Assembly (NCBI RefSeq): GCF_012927265.1
Contig: NZ_JABBGF010000001.1
Span: 2,230,502-2,294,501 of the forward strand
DNA: 64,000 nucleotides
Origin: Chryseobacterium cheonjiense
Lineage (GTDB): Bacteria > Bacteroidota > Bacteroidia > Flavobacteriales > Weeksellaceae
Direction: 5' to 3'
Shown here: positions 61,282 to 64,000 of the stretch, in pieces
How positions within the stretch are numbered: the stretch's first letter is position 1
Layout: each line of letters starts with the position of its first letter
Program-made: the position numbers and the translations under genes
The notes under the pieces: generated by a model
Seen by the model: the letters and a program-made list of their open reading frames with translations, nothing else
Databases searched by the model: none
What the model was told of the DNA's origin: nothing

Positions 61282-64000
61282 TTAAATACATACTTGTTCT
61301 GCAATGATAATTTGGTGCTGTTTGGCAGATACGAGAATTGATTTCGGATCTACTTCTATTAAAGATTTTTTCTGTACAACATTATTCACCAGTATTTTAA
61401 TCTCATCAATATAATCTACATAATACAGCTGTTCCAGATAGTTAATGAGATGGTTGACATTCAGCTCCACATTAAAATCAATGTCTTTAGAGTCTGTAAA
61501 AGCCCATGGCGATATGTATTTCTTAATATCTTCATCCAGTTGCTTCATGTAAAAAATCTCGTCAAATTTTTCAAAAATTTTCACCGTGGCCTGTATTTTC
61601 GCTTCTTTATAATTAGGATTAATTACCTGAGCCTTAACATGCATTGTATTTAATTCATTTACATAATTCTGAATTTTATTGAGACTGGCTCTGCTGACTC
61701 TTGGCTGATAGACGTCGAAAGCGTTTTTATTTTTAATATTCGGCACTACCATTAGCGTGACATGTCCCGGTGCCATATATGATTTTTCGGAAGTGTGGTT
61801 TAAGCATTTTACTTTGAAAACTTCCGGGAACTCCTGCAATACCAGGCTTTCATAATCCCACTGTGTAATGGCTCTGTGTTTGTGTCTCAGCCGTTCACTT
61901 ACTCTTCTGTAAAATTCCGTATCGGCTTCTTTGTATTTTCCGTCGAACGAATTATACGGCTGGCTAACCGATTTTACCTGTGGAACTCTGGTAATTAGTT
62001 TCGAAATCGTGTCGGCCGGCAAACCATTGTTCAGATGCCCCAGATCATTGTCCTGATTCTGGAATGTTGCCAAAACAGCCTGTGTATATATTCCCTGAAT
62101 TTTGCATACCGCATCATAGCTTCTTTTTGATTTGGCCCTGATCCAGACCAGTCCGTCGGTAAGTCTTGTATGGCTGGTATTGATATCTTTAGGAATTTTG
62201 AACTTTATAGCGCCTGATTCCATGAATTTTCTCGTTTCATTTTTCAGCATGTTTTCTGACAGGTCGATCCATGTATTGTTGGAGAGGATATGCCATTCGA
62301 TAAACTCTTTCTCCTCGAAAGTATCTACCAAAGGATTCTCGCTTCCTTCCAGCATCTGGATCAATAGAGAGATGGTGGTTTGCGGCGTTGCTTCGAGACC
62401 GATGTATAATTCACCTCCGTTTTCGTGTACGGGAACAATGCTTTTGGTTTCAATTTCTTTTTCGTACTGCCCGAATGCATCTTCATGGTATAACTGCATG
62501 CCTTTGCTTTTGGAAGCTTCTCCGGTAGAATCTTTACTTATATAAGAATAGGCATTTTCTTTCGCACTGTAATTCAGCTCTATATTTTCTGCAAAAGGAA
62601 TATAAGGCTCATTCGGAACAAGCTTTTGTTTGTCCGGATTGCTGGATAACGCCAAGGTATATAGTTTAGGATAAACATCCTGTAATGCCGACTGGTTCAG
62701 CGTTACTCTGATTGCCTCGCTGGTAGCCGGATCACTATTCGTGTTATGAATAGAGAACTGCGTTTTATAACCGTTTTCTGTTTTTAGAAACAACTGGATA
62801 TCGTTTCCTCGTTCACGCCAAACTTCTTTTTCAAACAATGCGGTATCTGCTGTAAAATAGGCATCCGAACGAACAATTGACGGAGTTTTCAGCGCTTCAA
62901 AATCTCTTACACTGATGTTTTGATTCGGCTGAATGATATAGCCGTTGTATAAATCGGTAATTGAATTGGGTGTGTTTTTCCAGTTGATGGTAATGTCTGC
63001 ATTTTCCCATTTTTTGGAAAACATTTCAGGACATTTAATGTAAAAATTAGACCCTTTAACAGGCTGTGCGGTGAAAGGATAATAAGGCTTTTCGGCATTC
63101 AGTGTACTGCTGTCGTTTTCGATCTGAAGAGATTTCACTCCTTTTACATCAACGGCAATTTCTACATTTTTTATCAGTTTTTCTGAAAGGGCTTCATAAA
63201 TCTTGTAATATTTTTCGCCTTCGATCACGAATCTTACTACAGGAAAATCAGTCTGAAACGTTTGCAACAAGACCTCTTTATTGTATTTTACGACAGCAGG
63301 GAGCTCTTTGGTTAATGTAAAAGAAAGGACCAGCTGGTCTTCGCTTTTTCTTATACACTTCAAGGGCATTCCGGAGAGCCATTCTTTTTCTCCGCTGCAC
63401 AGGACTTTGATGTTATTTTCAATGTCTCCGTCTGTTAAATCCTGTAATTTTTGCGTCGAATTTTTAATAAAATCGATTTTCACGGTAACGGTTCTTTCTC
63501 CTTCTTTCAGATCGAATAATGATGATGCGATGGCAAAACCGAGTTTCGCTTTCGGAAGTTCCTTGTAGATGGATTTATCGGAGGCGGTTTCATCGGTGTT
63601 ATATCCGAACGGCCACCAGTAATTGCTTTCCTGCGGGAGCTTATCTCCTAAACCGTCGGCAGAATTGGCAACCGGAGCCATCTTCAGCTCACTTTTTTTA
63701 ACGTCGTTGAGGAAACTTTTGATCTCAACTACTTTTGCCTGGTTGGCAATAAGTTCTTCGTCTGTTTTGTAAATGCGTTTTTTTCCGGTGGCATCTTTAT
63801 CACCGTCCAGCAGTGTTCCGCCCGGAATTCTTTCCTGCATGGCTTTTTTGGCCAATTCAAAAATCACATAGACCTTATCCGGTTTGGCTTCATTTTTTTC
63901 AATCTGCAGAATTTCGTTATAATAGAAATCCAGATGCCTTTTAGTCAAATTATTAAAAGCATTTTTTGAGAAATCCAATAATTTCAGAAAGCAGACGAAT
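61282..64000 (-). CDS. eCIS baseplate J-like protein (Afp11-like; N-terminus outside window)
   Basis: Over 900 codons, open to the right edge. A TTG at 63978 could be read as a start, but the frame continues upstream (FVCFLKLLDFSKN...), so the gene is best treated as partial. The C-terminal third is diagnostic for J/gp6-like baseplate wedge proteins: YKEADTEFYRRVSERLRHKH, RAITQWDYESLVLQEFPEVF, KVKCLNHT, APGHVTLMVVPN, and the last domain from LYYVDYIDEIKILVNN. It connects the hub to the fibres and the sheath. The following gene is 24 bp away. Confidence 0.88.
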   Translation of the reverse strand, partial: FVCFLKLLDFSKNAFNNLTKRHLDFYYNEILQIEKNEAKPDKVYVIFELAKKAMQERIPGGTLLDGDKDATGKKRIYKTDEELIANQAKVVEIKSFLNDVKKSELKMAPVANSADGLGDKLPQESNYWWPFGYNTDETASDKSIYKELPKAKLGFAIASSLFDLKEGERTVTVKIDFIKNSTQKLQDLTDGDIENNIKVLCSGEKEWLSGMPLKCIRKSEDQLVLSFTLTKELPAVVKYNKEVLLQTFQTDFPVVRFVIEGEKYYKIYEALSEKLIKNVEIAVDVKGVKSLQIENDSSTLNAEKPYYPFTAQPVKGSNFYIKCPEMFSKKWENADITINWKNTPNSITDLYNGYIIQPNQNISVRDFEALKTPSIVRSDAYFTADTALFEKEVWRERGNDIQLFLKTENGYKTQFSIHNTNSDPATSEAIRVTLNQSALQDVYPKLYTLALSSNPDKQKLVPNEPYIPFAENIELNYSAKENAYSYISKDSTGEASKSKGMQLYHEDAFGQYEKEIETKSIVPVHENGGELYIGLEATPQTTISLLIQMLEGSENPLVDTFEEKEFIEWHILSNNTWIDLSENMLKNETRKFMESGAIKFKIPKDINTSHTRLTDGLVWIRAKSKRSYDAVCKIQGIYTQAVLATFQNQDNDLGHLNNGLPADTISKLITRVPQVKSVSQPYNSFDGKYKEADTEFYRRVSERLRHKHRAITQWDYESLVLQEFPEVFKVKCLNHTSEKSYMAPGHVTLMVVPNIKNKNAFDVYQPRVSRASLNKIQNYVNELNTMHVKAQVINPNYKEAKIQATVKIFEKFDEIFYMKQLDEDIKKYISPWAFTDSKDIDFNVELNVNHLINYLEQLYYVDYIDEIKILVNNVVQKKSLIEVDPKSILVSAKQHQIIIAEQVCI

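Noticed and set aside
63976..63978. TTG start of the J-like baseplate gene
   Set aside because: The frame stays open to the window edge upstream of the TTG and TTG starts are uncommon; the gene is more likely truncated by the window.

Overview
The window looks like a Flavobacteriia chromosome, most likely Chryseobacterium or a close relative. The evidence is low GC, Bacteroidetes-type promoters (TAnnTTTG -7 boxes), A-rich leaders without strong Shine-Dalgarno sites, and protein families typical of that group. Almost everything from about 4.4 kb to the right edge lies on the minus strand and reads as the distal part of an extracellular contractile injection system (eCIS; AFP/PVC/AlgoCIS-like) with its fibres, lysis genes, regulator, cargo toxins and immunity genes. 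Tube, sheath and spike genes are not present and should lie beyond the right edge.

Layout, left to right. 1-4.1 kb is ordinary metabolism: a partial SDR oxidoreductase, an Old-Yellow-Enzyme-like flavoprotein with a divergent HxlR regulator and a perfect palindromic operator, and a DUF1989 plus YqcI/YcgG (GntA-like) pair. 4.3-15.2 kb holds six tail-fibre or receptor-binding proteins. 15.3-17.8 kb holds a GH24 lysozyme, a unimolecular-spanin-like lipoprotein and the AAA+ ATPase that marks eCIS loci. 17.9-21.3 kb holds two further short fibre-like proteins, three copies of a roughly 250-bp element with compensatory stem changes (candidate structured RNA), and repeated upstream elements. 21.4-22.5 kb has two exported proteins. 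22.6-35.1 kb is an AT-rich graveyard of toxin-tip cassettes and immunity genes. 35.1-39.1 kb and 44.4-48.4 kb encode two large cargo proteins with related N-termini and different toxic C-termini, each followed by immunity genes. 48.8-51.3 kb has a holin, small regulators and a self-cleaving S24-type repressor. 51.4-64 kb encodes large baseplate or surface proteins, including one with a von Willebrand A domain and the J-like baseplate proteins.

How it fits together: the eCIS particle would carry the 1,332- and 1,329-residue effectors, immunity genes protect the producer, and holin, lysozyme and spanin would release particles by lysis. The S24 repressor sits beside a leftward promoter whose -33/-7 spacer contains a perfect CGAAC-AAT-GTTCG palindrome, which suggests SOS-type induction of the lysis/cargo side.

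The most unusual part is the cassette array. A roughly 200-bp segment encoding the pre-toxin region of the 1,332-residue effector recurs at least three more times, with a fourth decayed copy. Each copy is followed by a different, usually frameshifted toxin tip, then immunity genes, and in the clear cases a GCGAAATTTC hairpin. This resembles Rhs/CdiA orphan-tip arrays, but attached to an eCIS cargo gene. Functions of most immunity-like genes and of several tips are inferred from position only.
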